The notes: generated from the letters alone by a model not told the origin. DNA of 64,000 nucleotides from Tretioscincus oriximinensis (GCA_022410635.1 JAJVDF010000276.1:870770-934769), one strand, 5' to 3'. Counted from the first letter of the stretch, positions 33,481 through 45,132 are shown. Made by a program: numbers and translations.

Positions 33481-33601
33481 CAATTTCAGAGAAATAGCCG
33501 TGTTAGTCTAGTAGAAAGTCCAGCAAAGGAGCTAGCAGCACTTTGAGACTAACTTGAGAAAAGTGGTTGGCATAAGCTTTCGTAGACAGGTCTACTTCTT
33601 C
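33481..33601 (-). mobile_element. Single PLE end insertion, 121 bp
   Basis: Minus-strand PLE 3' end flanked by 13-bp direct repeats AGAAAAAGGTAGT (33468-33480 and 33602-33614). The 5' truncation falls at the first bases of the hammerhead-like core (TCTTCAG on the plus strand). It has one arm only, unlike the head-to-head copies. Confidence 0.9.
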
Positions 33602-33614
33602 AGAAAAAGGTAGT

Positions 33615-33755
33615 TTGCATGAGCACCTGAAGAACCAGACTTGTCTACAAAAACTCACGCCGTCTACCTTTTCTCCATTAGTCTCTAATGGGCTAAGAAT
33701 CCCCACCCTTGTTGATTTTCTGGACCCAGGCTAACACGGCTGTTTCTTTGACTTC
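33615..33755 (+). mobile_element. Older PLE tail
   Basis: CACCTGAAGAACCAGACTTG, AACTCACGCC and CCAGGCTAACACGGCTGTTT are a diverged PLE 3' end immediately beside the younger insertion, so PLE landed beside or in PLE. Confidence 0.7.
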
Positions 33756-34595
33756 TTTCACTGAAGTCCAGGTTAAAAATTTGGACAATTTCTGCTATAT
33801 GTGGTCTTGTTAATATGAAGGCTTCCTCCACATGCAAAGGCAAAATCCACAATTTGAAAAAGGATTGGTGAATGCAGCCATGACATGCACCTACGAACCG
33901 ACGGGACAACTGACCAAGAGGTCAACACCATGCACGTCAACCAGCAATTTTGCATTGTCCTATACTGGCATCCTCTCAGGGAATTCTGGCATAATTCTGT
34001 TAACGGGGAGCTACACGGAAGAAGCCTTCTCCTCAATGGCAAGCATGGGAATTTCTCAATGCAGAATATTCCACCTCAACTGAGCTGTATTCCAAGCAGA
34101 CTACTGAAAGTCTGTGATCACGTGGGGCAAATTCTTAACCATTTCTTAACCATGGAGAGGCAACTGAAGGGTTGTTAAAGAAATCAAAGAAGCTGCTATG
34201 TTAGTCTGAATCAGAATTTCTAGCAAAGGGGTCTATTACCTTAGAGAGGTTACAAGAGAACTGGAGTGGCTAGTTGGCTGAAATTCTGCTCTTTTATAGT
34301 GAAATTCTGGGGTCCCTATACAATCAGTAGCCACCCCTAGTCCCTTCTGGAATGTTCCTCCATAACTGGCCAACAGCAAACTGTTCCCTAAAATTCTTAA
34401 TTCTAAAGATTTAAACATAAACCCTCTAAACAGGTAAACAACCAGCGGTAATTTGCTGGATCTGAATTAAACCTTAACGATTTCCTAATGGATATGTTTA
34501 GTTGGCAATAAATAAATATATTCAGACACAGGGTTAGGAATGCAGCTGGATCTGAGTAAATGAAGAAGAGGGAGGAGATGTTGCAGAAGGGAAAA
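33756..34595. other. No gene seen; old PLE fragment at about 34186-34235
   Basis: GCTGCTATGTTAGTCTGAAT at 34191 is the complement of an old PLE tail. The 33832-34178 frames have no recognised domain. Confidence 0.4.
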
Positions 34596-34850
34596 AAAGG
34601 AGGTGGAAGAGGAAGAAGAGGAAGAAGAATCATTTTTCATACCCCACTATTCTCAACCCAGAGGAATTCAAAAAGGCTTACATAATTTTCTCTTATCTTC
34701 ACAACAGACACCTTGTCACGTAGGTGAAGCTGGGAGAGAGACACCTCCAGAGAACTATGATTGCCCCACATTCCCATTTGGATTCATGTAGGAGTGTGGA
34801 ATCAAACTAGGAAACTACCAGATAAGAGTCTGACACTGACTATAACAATA
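34596..34850 (-). mobile_element. Sauria-type SINE
   Basis: The plus strand reads the GAA-rich tail, then CATACCCCACTATTCTC, TTCACAACAGACACCTTGTC, AGGTGAAGCTGGGAGAG and GAGTGTGGAATCAAAC, the order of Sauria-type SINEs read in reverse. The head near 34850 is decayed. Confidence 0.7.
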
Positions 34851-34855
34851 GATCA

Positions 34856-35105
34856 GATGAGCTGAAGGAAAGCTTAAAGTTGTGCCTATGGTTGTAAAGA
34901 TTTAGTCCAGTTGTTTCAGAAGCGAAGATGTTTAAAAAGTACGTATGTGATCATGGTCTTTACAACCAGGCACAACTTTAAATTTTCTTCAGCTCATCTT
35001 CAGTCCTGAAGAATGGGATGGAATAAAGGGGGAAAATTATTAAGCTTATTTTTTATTACTAAAGATGAACTATGAAGATTTGAAAGTAAATGTATGATCA
35101 GGGCC
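34856..35105. mobile_element. Rearranged family H palindromes
   Basis: The inverted pair AAAGTTGTGCCTATGGTTGT (34876-34895) and ACAACCAGGCACAACTTT (34962-34979) forms the core of arms at 34857-34900 and 34955-35000. These enclose a family H arm (TCAGAAGCGAAGATGTTTAA). A second family H arm pair continues to 35105. Probably one element inserted into another. Confidence 0.6.
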
Positions 35106-35359
35106 TATAAAGACAGTTTGCATTCTCATGTATAAGAACAACTCTGAACACACAAATCCCATTTAAACTTCCTGACACTGTCATTGAATGATAAACACTT
35201 ACGGAAGGAATCAATTTGTAAAGAACAGAGGGATAGGTTCAGAATGTCTGAGGCCCCTTCCCCATTTTGCCTCACTATTTCTTTTAAAGCCTGGCAAATG
35301 CTCACCTACCTTCAAATGTCCACAGTCCTATGATGCTTAACAATCTCGTCACCTGACAA

Positions 35360-35625
35360 GCCCCATAAGGGATTGCTGCGCTTGCCTTACTATAATTCTC
35401 AGCATTCTCTGCAAGCTGAGAGCCAATTAATTTTTACACATAGCCTTGACATCCCAAGAGATTCCACTGTGGAATCACACAAACTGCAGTGGTTTAAAAT
35501 TACACAACTACGGGGCTTTTTAGCGAGTGGATCACTGCACATTCGTGACCTCTTGGGACAAATTGAAAGTGTTGCATTCAACTCGCTAAAAATTGTGAGT
35601 GGGGATGGACCCTTAGATGGAGTGA
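35360..35625 (-). mobile_element. Unclassified inverted-repeat element, family G (copy 1)
   Basis: It shares, in reverse order, TTCTCAGCATTCTCTGCAAG, AGAGCCAATTAATTTTTACA and TTCGTGACCTCTTGGG with 55376-55635. The ends (CCCCATAAGGGATTGC and GGGGATGGACCCTTA) share the core AAGGG/CCCTT. TTTTTAGCGAG and CTCGCTAAAAA form an internal inverted pair. No coding capacity. Confidence 0.6.
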
Positions 35626-35639
35626 CCTTTAACTTAATA

Positions 35640-35850
35640 GAAGATTTTTTTTATACCCCGTTTTTCTCTACCCAAAGGGAATCAAAGCAGATTACATAAT
35701 CTTCTTTTCTGCTCTTCACAACAGACACCTTGTGAAGGAGGTGGGGCTGGGTGAACCCTGAAGACTTGCAATTAGCCAAAGATCACCCAGCTGGCTGTTG
35801 TGGAAGAGTGTAGAATTGAACAACCATACTCTGATTGGTACTTAAGTCCT
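35640..35850 (-). mobile_element. Sauria-type SINE
   Basis: TATACCCCGTTTTTCTCTAC, then TTCACAACAGACACCTTGTG, AGGTGGGGCTGGGTGA and ATCACCCAGCTGGC are the conserved SINE body in reverse orientation. The A-rich tail is shortened, and the head is degenerate near 35850. Confidence 0.75.
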
Positions 35851-35877
35851 GGGCAAGCTTATCTGAATACTGTGTTT

Positions 35878-35955
35878 CTAGTTTAGTCTGGGAGGGGGGA
35901 GGATTAACCTCTTTAGGACTGAGGAAGGTTAAAAATAAAATGTATACCCAGGACC
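35878..35955 (+). repeat. Family H arm fragment
   Basis: TTTAGGACTGAGGAAGGTTA to TGTATACCCAGGACC is a diverged right arm. The left arm is not clear. Confidence 0.45.
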
Positions 35956-37734
35956 CTGGAAACAAGTGTCACTTTACTCAGTGGGGCTTTACTTTTAACC
36001 AATGAATGAATATTACCGAAAATACCATATGGGAATCATCCTATGGTGAATTATTGGTGCAATTGTTAAAAAAGTTATTTTTTTCTTCAGAGCAACCATT
36101 TCCCAAAGCTTTGGATGTAAAGATAGGGCACAATGGAAGTACTGTAGGGCAGTTTCATTATTGTCTTTTCAATATGTTGCAGCTGAAACGCTGTAATTCA
36201 AAATCTTGGGTTGTTTTCTCATTTTGAGAAAGGATGACTGGACCTTTGGTTGTTATGATTAGCATATGCAACCCACCAGACAAGGAGATAAATTCCGCTA
36301 CTCTGTCCGTCTTGTTCTCAACAGTATAGTTTTCTTATCCTTGACCCCAGAAGCCCTTCCATCAAATGCCGTTTCTTCCAGATATTCTTACTTTTTTAAA
36401 TGCAGCTTTCATTTTTTTTTCCTAAGCAAGGGGGAAAACCAATTGGGAAGTTACCACTTTCAGCTGTGAGGCTGAGTCAGATCTCAACAAATATGAAAAC
36501 CAACACAAAATATAAACTCTGCTAAATGATGCCAGAGCTAAAAGTGAAAGGTGCCACTTAGAAGGCACAAAAGCAACATGAACAAAATCCTAGCCCTAAG
36601 AGACCCTCCCTTAGCACACTGAACGCTTACTGTGCAGTACAAGTAGTCCTATATCTAGAAAGTGAGGGGGTCACAAGTTCAGCTTGCAGCATTTCCTGGG
36701 AACTTCTGTGGCTTCACTATCCCTTAGTCTAAGGGATGGTTGAAATTCCTATTTTCCATCACATCACAGTTAAAATACTGGAGCGTACCTGCTCTCCAGG
36801 CCTTGGTCCATAAGGCAAAGTGGCTAGTGGTCTTGACTAAACTGCAGCTGTACAATGCTTCTTCTGCCATTAGTTCTACCACTTCTGAGCCCTGGTACCT
36901 ATTCCTTTCAACTGCACTAAGGATTCCATAGACTCATGTCTTTTAGCTTTACATAGCTGATGCAATGCCTCATACAATCCTTGATGTGCAGACTGAATGC
37001 CTAGGCCTCAGCTGCATTTTTCAGACCATTTTCAAGCATAGCTCTCTGCAGAGCATCTTGCAGTATCCCAATTGAGAAGTGATTTTGGGGCATGCTATAA
37101 CATCATCCCTGTTCTTCATCTCCGCATTCCTTTACCTGTAGAGTACATGGCACTTCTGAGTCTCCACAACTATGATGGAAGGCTCTTGGGGACAGGTGAC
37201 AATGTGGTACCATCCACTCCATCTCCTGCCTTGGGAACAGGGTTACTACTAAAAAAACAGGACACCAATTTCTCAGCTTTAATGGATATTAAAAAGTGGT
37301 TTTTTTTTCTTCCCACCCAACAGTGCATGCATTATAAGTGGCATCTGGTGAACAATCCTCTTTCCCACACCCATTAAACCTAAAGAACTCCTGTCCCTTT
37401 TTTTGTGATAACCGCAATTGGGAGACATTTTTATCTAGTTATCAAAGCATGCAGGATTTTTTTTTAAAAAATCCAGCAAATTATAAAGTTCCATCACCTT
37501 GGTTGTTTTGTCCTGAATGAAGATGATTAAAAATTAACTCATGTAAACTTGAAATCCATCTTTGATATTTTGATGTCATTCATCTGTCAAAAACAAAAAT
37601 CATTTGCAAGGAAGTATTAATGGCTCTTCAGAATCAAATATCAACACTTGCATCTCTCTGGCTTGACATTTAATCACTTTCCACCCTTTCAATGTGCTTA
37701 CTCATCTCTTTACTTCCCCACTCTTAGGCCCTTT
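35956..37734. other. Unique DNA, no gene seen
   Basis: A possible family H arm at 37510-37550. Frames at 36006-36227, 37072-37377 and others are short and featureless. Confidence 0.35.
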
Positions 37735-37850
37735 TGGCGCTAAGGCTTTAATGTGTGATATATCTTTGGACTTTGACTCATATCTATGGAGGCCCCACTT
37801 GAGGTCTACCATAGTCTACACTAGCATGTGGACAGCAGGCTCTTATTCCA
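37735..37850. repeat. TIR family Z fragment
   Basis: CATAGTCTACACTAGCATGT at 37811-37830 and GCTAAGGCTTT near the left edge match the Z element at 47651-47814 and the copy at 60.1 kb. Confidence 0.5.
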
Positions 37851-37881
37851 AATAAAATAAAGTGCAAATAAGCTTAAGTTC

Positions 37882-38049
37882 TCTAGTCACACAATACCTT
37901 CAAACCACTTTCTGAAGAACTGAAATGAAAACCAGAAAGAACTAATTTTGAACTAAACTGAAAACCAGAGAAAGTCCACGCCATCCCGATTCAGTCCTGC
38001 TCTTCAGGATTGAAGATGGTTTTATTAGTACATGTGTGATCAGGTCCTT
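37882..38049. mobile_element. Palindromic miniature element, family H (copy 6)
   Basis: Arms CTAGTCACACAATACCTTCA and TACATGTGTGATCAGG, with TTCTGAAGAACTGAAATG and TTCAGTCCTGCTCTTCAGG towards the loop. Confidence 0.7.
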
Positions 38050-39681
38050 AGCCGTGCAAATTCACTGTCTTGTTTTAGAATGGGATATAAACTATTTAAT
38101 AAAAAAGATAAAATAAATAAGCATTTTTTGGGGGAAAAATAACTTTGTACTAATAACATCTGATGGGTGTTCCATTTGATCCAGCTAGCAACCTGAGGTA
38201 AAGATAGAAACTGCTACATTCCTTACAAGGGTGCATCTCAATGCTTTTTTAAAAAAGGGAAAAAAGGACTACTTAGAATTTAGCTACTAAAGAGACTCCA
38301 CAAAAGCTGCCTTAACTGCTGTCAACACCATAGCTCTTGGATGGAAAGCTACCACTGAGGGCCAGCGTGCCCAACAGACATTACCTGCCATCAGCTGACG
38401 TCCATCGTAAGATCTCATCTCAGCCCGGACCGTTCACAATCATGCCGCGTTGAGATGAACCCATCTGTCTCAATTGTGAAGACAGCGTTTGGCCTCCATA
38501 TTATTCTATCTGTCATGTCTTCTTCAGGTTCCCAAAGAATCCTTGTCTCATACATCATTATTTTCTGTAAAGGTTGAAAGCCCCCTGAGGGGGATTCTTC
38601 CCACTCACAGCCCCACCCTTGACATCCAAGCACCTTCGGCTACTGTGAGGAGAAGGCAGCAGAGCAATCCGCATCTGCATACCAATTAAAGCCTCTTTGA
38701 GCACAAAGCAGTTAGAAAGGAAGGCAAGCGAAGCAGAGAAGTTGGAATGAATATTTGAGGCAAATACTTGGATCGTCCCTCATAAAAGCGCTTAAACATG
38801 AAGATCACATGTGTTAAAGTAAAATATAAACAACAGAAGAATTTGTATCTTAAGAAGAAAATGAACAGTCTGGGTTAGGCCTATAGTATGACTTTTCTTT
38901 GGTTTCAGTTGTCAGTGGCTGCATTTGGACATAACTGCCGTGGGAGAGTAGCCAGAGTGGAATGGACCAGAGGGGTGAACCTCTCTTACCTTACAGATCA
39001 ATACCAAAAGCATCCACAGAGTGTACTGGTAAAACAAAAATAGCACATACTTAGCTGGCAACCAAAACTCCACTTTCCCCTTTGTTTCCCTTCAAATTTG
39101 TTCTATGGTAATTTTACACCCAGATGTGTTAAATTATCACTTGCCCCCCACAAAAGACATTTTAAATAACAGAACATTTTCATTAATAGGATGAAATAAT
39201 GTGAGTTCACTATTTTTTGTGCCCATCACGTGGAGAAGATCTCTGAGGTACGGGCAAGTGATTTGTCAAGGGTTTTTGCAAACAAAATACTAAAGATCTG
39301 CACACTTCAGAGCAAGATTTGCACAATAATTTCATGCATGAAAGTGCCAACAATTTTGAGCATAAAGTTCTTACTGAAATGCAGGCTATTAGGATTGGTC
39401 ATGTGCCACAGCTGAATTCATACAGTTTGGAAAATCCATATTTTCTACAAAGTAGAATGCTGGACAATAGAATGAAACTATTCTCCAGGGAACGCATGAC
39501 TAACCTTGCAACCCTATACACCTCTTCCTAATAAATCCTGCTAAATAATATTGGATTAGCCTCTTTGCAGGTACCAAATTGTAACTTTCATGACCGCCTC
39601 TTATAATAAAGAAGTTTAGATGCATTCCTGCTGATTCAAATTTCACTGGCATCTGTATGCATATAAGTATGAAATATCCAC
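38050..39681. other. Unique DNA; GC/CpG-richer patch at about 38340-38680
   Basis: The patch includes TGAGATCTCATCTCAGCCCG and ATGCCGCGTTGAGATGAAC. I cannot assign it to a gene or repeat; an ancient exon, CNE or unknown repeat are all possible. Confidence 0.35.
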
Positions 39682-39775
39682 GTTAGTCTTGGTTAGAAAG
39701 TCCAGCAAGGGGGCTTGTATCACTTGGAGATTAACAAGAGAAAGGTAGGCAGCATGAGCTTTCAGATCTCTTCAT
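39682..39775 (-). mobile_element. Old PLE tail
   Basis: CACGTTAGTCTTGGTTAGAA, AGTCCAGCAAGGGGGC and GCAGCATGAGCTTTCAG are a diverged minus-strand PLE end, truncated just before the hammerhead-like region. Confidence 0.7.
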
Positions 39776-40269
39776 ATGTATATAATTTATTTATGATCAT
39801 GTAACCAGTAGTGCATAGATCCCAGTTATGTCTGGGCACAATATATTGGGCCAGTTCAATGTAGGATAGGCAGGCAAAGTTAAGCATGCTAGACTACGGG
39901 TAGCAAGCTCCGGAGAAGTTCATCAGAGAAGGGAGAGTGGCTCTGTTATTGGATAATTGTGGCGAACTCCACTTTAGTAGTTGCTGGGAGGGAGACATGA
40001 AGGAACACAAAGAAAACTAACCCAGACACAGTTCTGGAAATTTAACGCATCAGTTTAACCACATCAGCTTAACTAGGGCAGCCAGAGAACTGTCAACATC
40101 CATCCAAGAGTCTACCAACTATGACAGCCTAACAAAGAGCAATGTAAAATGGTGGTAAGTTGCGTTGTACTATCGCCTGTGTTCTCACCTGTGTTCCAAC
40201 TCATTGGAGGGCAACTGAGTATTGCTTTTCATTTTTGTTTCATTCTTGCATTTGCATTGATTTTGTCTT
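39776..40269. other. No feature recognised
   Basis: Unassigned spacer. Confidence 0.3.
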
Positions 40270-40397
40270 GGGTCAGACACATATTTTTAATCCAACTTCA
40301 CCCCTGAAGGAGTGGATTAAACCAGAAACAATCCCCTCCCCCCGGTTTAGTCAATTTCTTCAGGACTGAAGTTGAATTAAAATATGTGTCTGATTCT
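40270..40397. mobile_element. Palindromic miniature element, family H (copy 7)
   Basis: The cleanest copy of the family: GGTCAGACACATATTTTTAA and TTAAAATATGTGTCTGATT at the ends, with CAACTTCACCCCTGAAGG and TTCAGGACTGAAGTTG inside. The loop contains a C run. Confidence 0.8.
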
Positions 40398-40940
40398 AGC
40401 CTTCGGGATTCTACATTGGTACAAAAGAGCACACTGGGAGTTCCCTTGCTGCACATTAATGTCATTTAAGGGAGCCTAAATTGGGATGCATGAAGAGAGG
40501 CTCCTATATATTAGCCAGTATAGAATCTCCCTTCTGTTGCTTTAGGGAAGGGAGGGAAACATTTGGCAGAAGTATCAAATCTTCACTAACTTCAAGAGCA
40601 AGCAGGTTTGTCATCCTTACTTTATTAAAACTGAAATTCCTTTGTAGATGATTAAGACAACCTTGAGGTTTAATGTTTGCCCCTTTACTGTCTTTGACTT
40701 GATCATGTATTAATATGTCATAAATCTGGCCTGTTCCATCCACCTTGCTGTGCTAAGATGAATGGCATTAAATTTGAAGAGTAGGTAGAAAGATCTATAT
40801 AAGAGAAGTTTATATGTACAGTCAAAGTAACAGCAACAGAAAGTTGCTCAGGTATAGATCTTTTTTACAGTTAAGGCAAAACAGGGTTTAATCTGCCACA
40901 GCACCACACACACATATACATACAAAAAAGAAGTTAGGAG
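40398..40940. other. No gene seen
   Basis: Frame 40504-40743 on the minus strand lacks a recognisable domain. Confidence 0.35.
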
Positions 40941-41111
40941 ACCAACTGGATGCTTTAGTCAGCAAAAACAAATGTTGATGCAGCAGCTAGCCAGAAACGT
41001 GCCAGATGCAAGGCTGGGGGAAAGCCGACAGGAGCTGGGCAGCATCCGGTTCGAGATAGTGTAAATATAAATGCAATTACTGAGGAACAGAATTATGCAG
41101 ATAATATAGTA

Positions 41112-41664
41112 TTGGAGGGGGAACCTCATTATAGTTTGCAAGTAAAAAGCTATAACGAGCAAACTGTGGTTTCTCACAAATATATGGGGCCAAACTTGTA
41201 CTGGAGAAGGGCATATAAATGCCTGTATGCAAATGCCAGAAGCCTCCAAGCAAAAATAGGGGAGTTGGAATGCTTAGTGAATGACAATAATGTTGATATT
41301 ATTGGCATAACTGAAACCTGGTGCTCAGAAGAAAACCAATGGGATACAATAATCCCAGGTTACAAACTTTTCAGAAAAGATAGGAAAGGGAGAACTGGTG
41401 GTGGTATAGCCTTGTATGTTAAAGAAAAGATTGAATCCTACGAATTGGAATTTCCAGGTAAAACAGACCCATCCACAGAAACACTGTGGCTAACATTATC
41501 AGGTCAGAAAACAAGTCTAATATTGGGAGTATGCTACCGGCCTCCTAACCAAACATGAGATTATTGAGGCCAAAAAGGGAAGGGTAGTAATAATGGGAGA
41601 CTTCAACTATCCACACATTGATTGGGCAAACTCTTGTTCAACTCATGAAAAAGAAATAAAATTC
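41112..41664 (+). pseudogene. CR1 ORF2 endonuclease domain remnant
   Basis: Residues include NARSLQAKIGELE, DIIGITETW (catalytic Glu region), GGGIALYVK, LILGVCYRPPN and, in another frame from 41593, GDFNYPHIDW, all landmarks of the exonuclease-endonuclease-phosphatase-type APE nuclease that nicks target DNA for LINE insertion. A frameshift or stop separates the two parts at about 41558-41593. The remainder is in the gap. Confidence 0.9.
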
Positions 41665-42549
41665 NNNNNNNNNNNNNNNNNNNNNNNNNNNNNNNNNNNN
41701 NNNNNNNNNNNNNNNNNNNNNNNNNNNNNNNNNNNNNNNNNNNNNNNNNNNNNNNNNNNNNNNNNNNNNNNNNNNNNNNNNNNNNNNNNNNNNNNNNNNN
41801 NNNNNNNNNNNNNNNNNNNNNNNNNNNNNNNNNNNNNNNNNNNNNNNNNNNNNNNNNNNNNNNNNNNNNNNNNNNNNNNNNNNNNNNNNNNNNNNNNNNN
41901 NNNNNNNNNNNNNNNNNNNNNNNNNNNNNNNNNNNNNNNNNNNNNNNNNNNNNNNNNNNNNNNNNNNNNNNNNNNNNNNNNNNNNNNNNNNNNNNNNNNN
42001 NNNNNNNNNNNNNNNNNNNNNNNNNNNNNNNNNNNNNNNNNNNNNNNNNNNNNNNNNNNNNNNNNNNNNNNNNNNNNNNNNNNNNNNNNNNNNNNNNNNN
42101 NNNNNNNNNNNNNNNNNNNNNNNNNNNNNNNNNNNNNNNNNNNNNNNNNNNNNNNNNNNNNNNNNNNNNNNNNNNNNNNNNNNNNNNNNNNNNNNNNNNN
42201 NNNNNNNNNNNNNNNNNNNNNNNNNNNNNNNNNNNNNNNNNNNNNNNNNNNNNNNNNNNNNNNNNNNNNNNNNNNNNNNNNNNNNNNNNNNNNNNNNNNN
42301 NNNNNNNNNNNNNNNNNNNNNNNNNNNNNNNNNNNNNNNNNNNNNNNNNNNNNNNNNNNNNNNNNNNNNNNNNNNNNNNNNNNNNNNNNNNNNNNNNNNN
42401 NNNNNNNNNNNNNNNNNNNNNNNNNNNNNNNNNNNNNNNNNNNNNNNNNNNNNNNNNNNNNNNNNNNNNNNNNNNNNNNNNNNNNNNNNNNNNNNNNNNN
42501 NNNNNNNNNNNNNNNNNNNNNNNNNNNNNNNNNNNNNNNNNNNNNNNNN
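41665..42549. other. Assembly gap, 885 Ns
   Basis: Undetermined bases. Any open frame across it is meaningless. Confidence 1.
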
Positions 42550-43255
42550 ACCCAAGAATTCTTAAAGAACTCAAATGTGAAATTGCTGAACTTCTAACCA
42601 AAATATTTTTCCTTAAGATCAGGCATAGTACCAGTAAATTGGAGGATAGCTAAGGTAACACCAATCTTCAAAAAAGGATCCCGGAGTGATCCCAGAAATT
42701 ATAGACCCGTCAGTTTAACATCAGTATTGGGAACCATAATTAAGGACAAAATTACTAAATACATGGTGAAGCACGCATTGCTGAATGAAATTCAGTATGG
42801 CTTCTGCAAAGGTAAATCATGCCTTACTAACTTGCTAGAATTTTTTGAGAGTGTTAACAAACATGTAGATAAAGGGGATCCAGTTGATATTGTCTATCTA
42901 GATTTTCAGAAGGCTTTTGATAAAGTCCCTCATCAAAGGCTCCTAAAAAAGCTCCACACTCATGGTATAAGAGGACAGACATTGTCCTGGATTGGAAACT
43001 GGCTAAAAGAGAGAAAATAGAGGTAGTAATAAATGGAGAGTGCTCTGAGTGGAAAGAGGTAAGAAGTGGAGTACCCCAGGGGTCTGTACTGGGACCTTTG
43101 CTTTTCAATATATTTATAAATGATCTGGATGGCGAGGTAAATAGTGAAGTAGCCAAGTTCGCTGATGGCACTAAACTATTCAGGGTAGTGGGAACTGAAA
43201 ATGATTGTAAGGCACTCCAGAGTGATCTATTGAAATTGGGTGAGTGGGCATCATA
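42550..43255 (+). pseudogene. CR1 ORF2 reverse transcriptase remnant
   Basis: Contains RPVSLTSVLGTIIKDKI, QYGFCKGKSCLTNLLEF, DIVYLDFQKAFDKVPHQRLL (first catalytic Asp region), SGVPQGSVLGPLLFNIFIND and KFADGTKLF where the family has FADD. The second Asp of the active site is thus Gly (about 43158-43172). A 1-bp loss in an A run near 43013-43017 shifts the frame. Either change would disable the enzyme. Confidence 0.93.
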
Positions 43256-43800
43256 GTAGCATATGCACTTCAATTTAAGAAGTGCAAGGTCATGCACATT
43301 GGGGCAATACCCCAACCTACTCCTACCACCTGATGGGGACCAAGCTTTCTGTAACCGAGCAAGAAAAGGATCTTGGGGTATTTGTGGACAATTCAATGGA
43401 GATGTCAACCCAGAGTGCAGCAGCAGCAAAAAAGGCAAATTCCATGTTGGGGGTAATTAGGAAAGGAATCAAAAACAAGTCAGCAAATGTTGTTTAGACT
43501 CTTTATAAATCTGTGGTGAAGCCACATTTGGAATACTGTTTTCAATTCTGGTCACCACATCTCAAGAGGGCCATTGTGGAACAAGAGAAAGTGCAGAAAA
43601 GGGCAACAAAAATGATCAAAGGTCTGGAGCACCTCCCTTATGAAGTCAGGCTGCAACGTCTGGGCCTCTTCAGCTTCAAAAGGCGACGTTTGAGAGGTGA
43701 TCTGATTGAAGTGTACAGAATAATGCAAGGGATAAATAGGGTGAATAGAGAAAAAATGTTTTCTCTATCACACAACACTAGGACCAGAGAGCACTGATGG
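43256..43800 (+). pseudogene. CR1 ORF2 C-terminal region remnant
   Basis: [71 protein letters not shown] and FSLSHNTRTREH, in several frames, with a TAG where Val-Arg would be expected near 43495. This block is the part most often retained in the other CR1 copies. Confidence 0.9.
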
Positions 43801-44172
43801 GTAGAAAAATGAGAATAAAGGAAAGTATTTTTTCACCCAGAGGGTCATCGGCCTGTGGAATTTACTTCCTGAAGAGGTAGTGGTAGCTAACAGATTGGAT
43901 AGTTTCAAGACAGGACTAGACAGGTTTATGGATACCAAGGGTATAAATGGATACTAGAATGGATGTCTGGATGTTGCCTCTGGGATGGAGCAACAGGCGA
44001 GACTCCTGAAATACCATTTGCAGGGAGTCATGAACAGGGGCATATTTTGCTTTCCTCTGTTCAGACTGCCCAGGTGCATCTGGTGGGCCTCTGTGTGGGA
44101 CAGAATGCTGGACTAGATGGGTTCCGGCCTGATCCAGTATGGCTCTTCTTATATTCTTATGTTCTTAAAATC

Positions 44173-44722
44173 AATAAATCAGATTATTGCCTTTTGTGGA
44201 TTATAAATCCTAAAGAGAAAGTATTCTAAACTGACAAATAGTTCTGTTCACCTACTCTCATGTGACATGAACTGATTTTACAAAGGAAGGATCCACGCAT
44301 GCACATGTGCGTGAGAGAGAAACCATGCAAAATTAGTTTCTCACATCCTCTTAAGGCAAAGTAGAGCACAGAAGCATGAACTTTGCCTCAAGGAAGACGG
44401 TAGGAAAAGCGACAGCTTTAAAGACAGCCTTTTCCCCTTTTACCTGGGCTACCGGGTGGCAGCTGAGAAACATGAGGGAAGAGTGTGACACAGGCAGCTG
44501 GCGGATCTGCCAGGTAGGGAAAAAGAATGCAGCCCCCACATCACTTTAAAGTTGCTACCTTTGCTATTGCCTTCCTTGAAACATTTTGCCTTGAGGGAAA
44601 ATGGAAAGCTCATATTGGATGCTTTCTCTCTCAGTCATGCGTGGATTGAAGTCTAAACTATCAGTTTAGAACCTTTTCTCTTTAAATCTTATAATCTGCA
44701 AGAGGCGATAATCCGATTTATT
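44173..44722. mobile_element. Large foldback element, about 550 bp
   Basis: The left end AATAAATCAGATTATTGCCT matches the complement of the right end AGGCGATAATCCGATTTATT. Symmetry continues inward through GGATTATAAATCC, TTCTAAACTGA, TCCACGCATG, GAGAGAGAAAC and CTCAAGGAAG on the left and their complements on the right, for arms of roughly 200 nt or more. The centre (about 44440-44500) includes GGGTGGCAGCTGAG. No coding capacity. Target duplication not identified. Confidence 0.8.
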
Positions 44723-45132
44723 AAAGCTTCATCTGCCTACAGCCTTGGTTTTTATGTAAAAGAAAATTAGCATTGCCTATGCTCTGGGAACCCCTTCCAG
44801 TTTTAGAAGTTCTTGCTTTACTTTGAATCGTACTTTCAAGTAAATGATAAAATATAATTCTGTCCTTCTCTGTGGTAATCTCCAGATAGTAAGTAAACTC
44901 CATGATATTCTCACACTGAATTTGGATTGTCAGACACCCCCATGGCATTCCCAAGAAAGATCATGCTGACTTCAGTGGACAAAAGCTGTGTTGTAATGTT
45001 TGGTTTCTCCAAATGCTAATTTACTAGCAACAGAGCCAGCTTTCCTCAAATAGAACCACATTTAACTAAGAAATCACCTTATTGGAAACTTCTGGGAGTC
45101 AGAAAGTGCACAGATGGAATAAAAAATCCAAA
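44723..45132. other. No feature recognised
   Basis: Unassigned sequence. Confidence 0.3.

Larger units (their letters stand above)
40941..44168 (+). mobile_element. CR1 LINE, longest copy, with assembly gap
   Basis: Plus-strand CR1 covering most of ORF2 and the 3' UTR, ending TTCTTATATTCTTATGTTCT. ORF1 and the 5' UTR are not recognised and the left edge is uncertain. 885 Ns (41665-42549) hide the end of the endonuclease and the start of the reverse transcriptase. Its 3' end is followed at once by the foldback element at 44173. Confidence 0.92.

Noticed and set aside
41593..42601. Long open frames across the Ns on both strands
   Set aside because: Undetermined bases cannot contain stops. Only the flanking CR1 residues are real.
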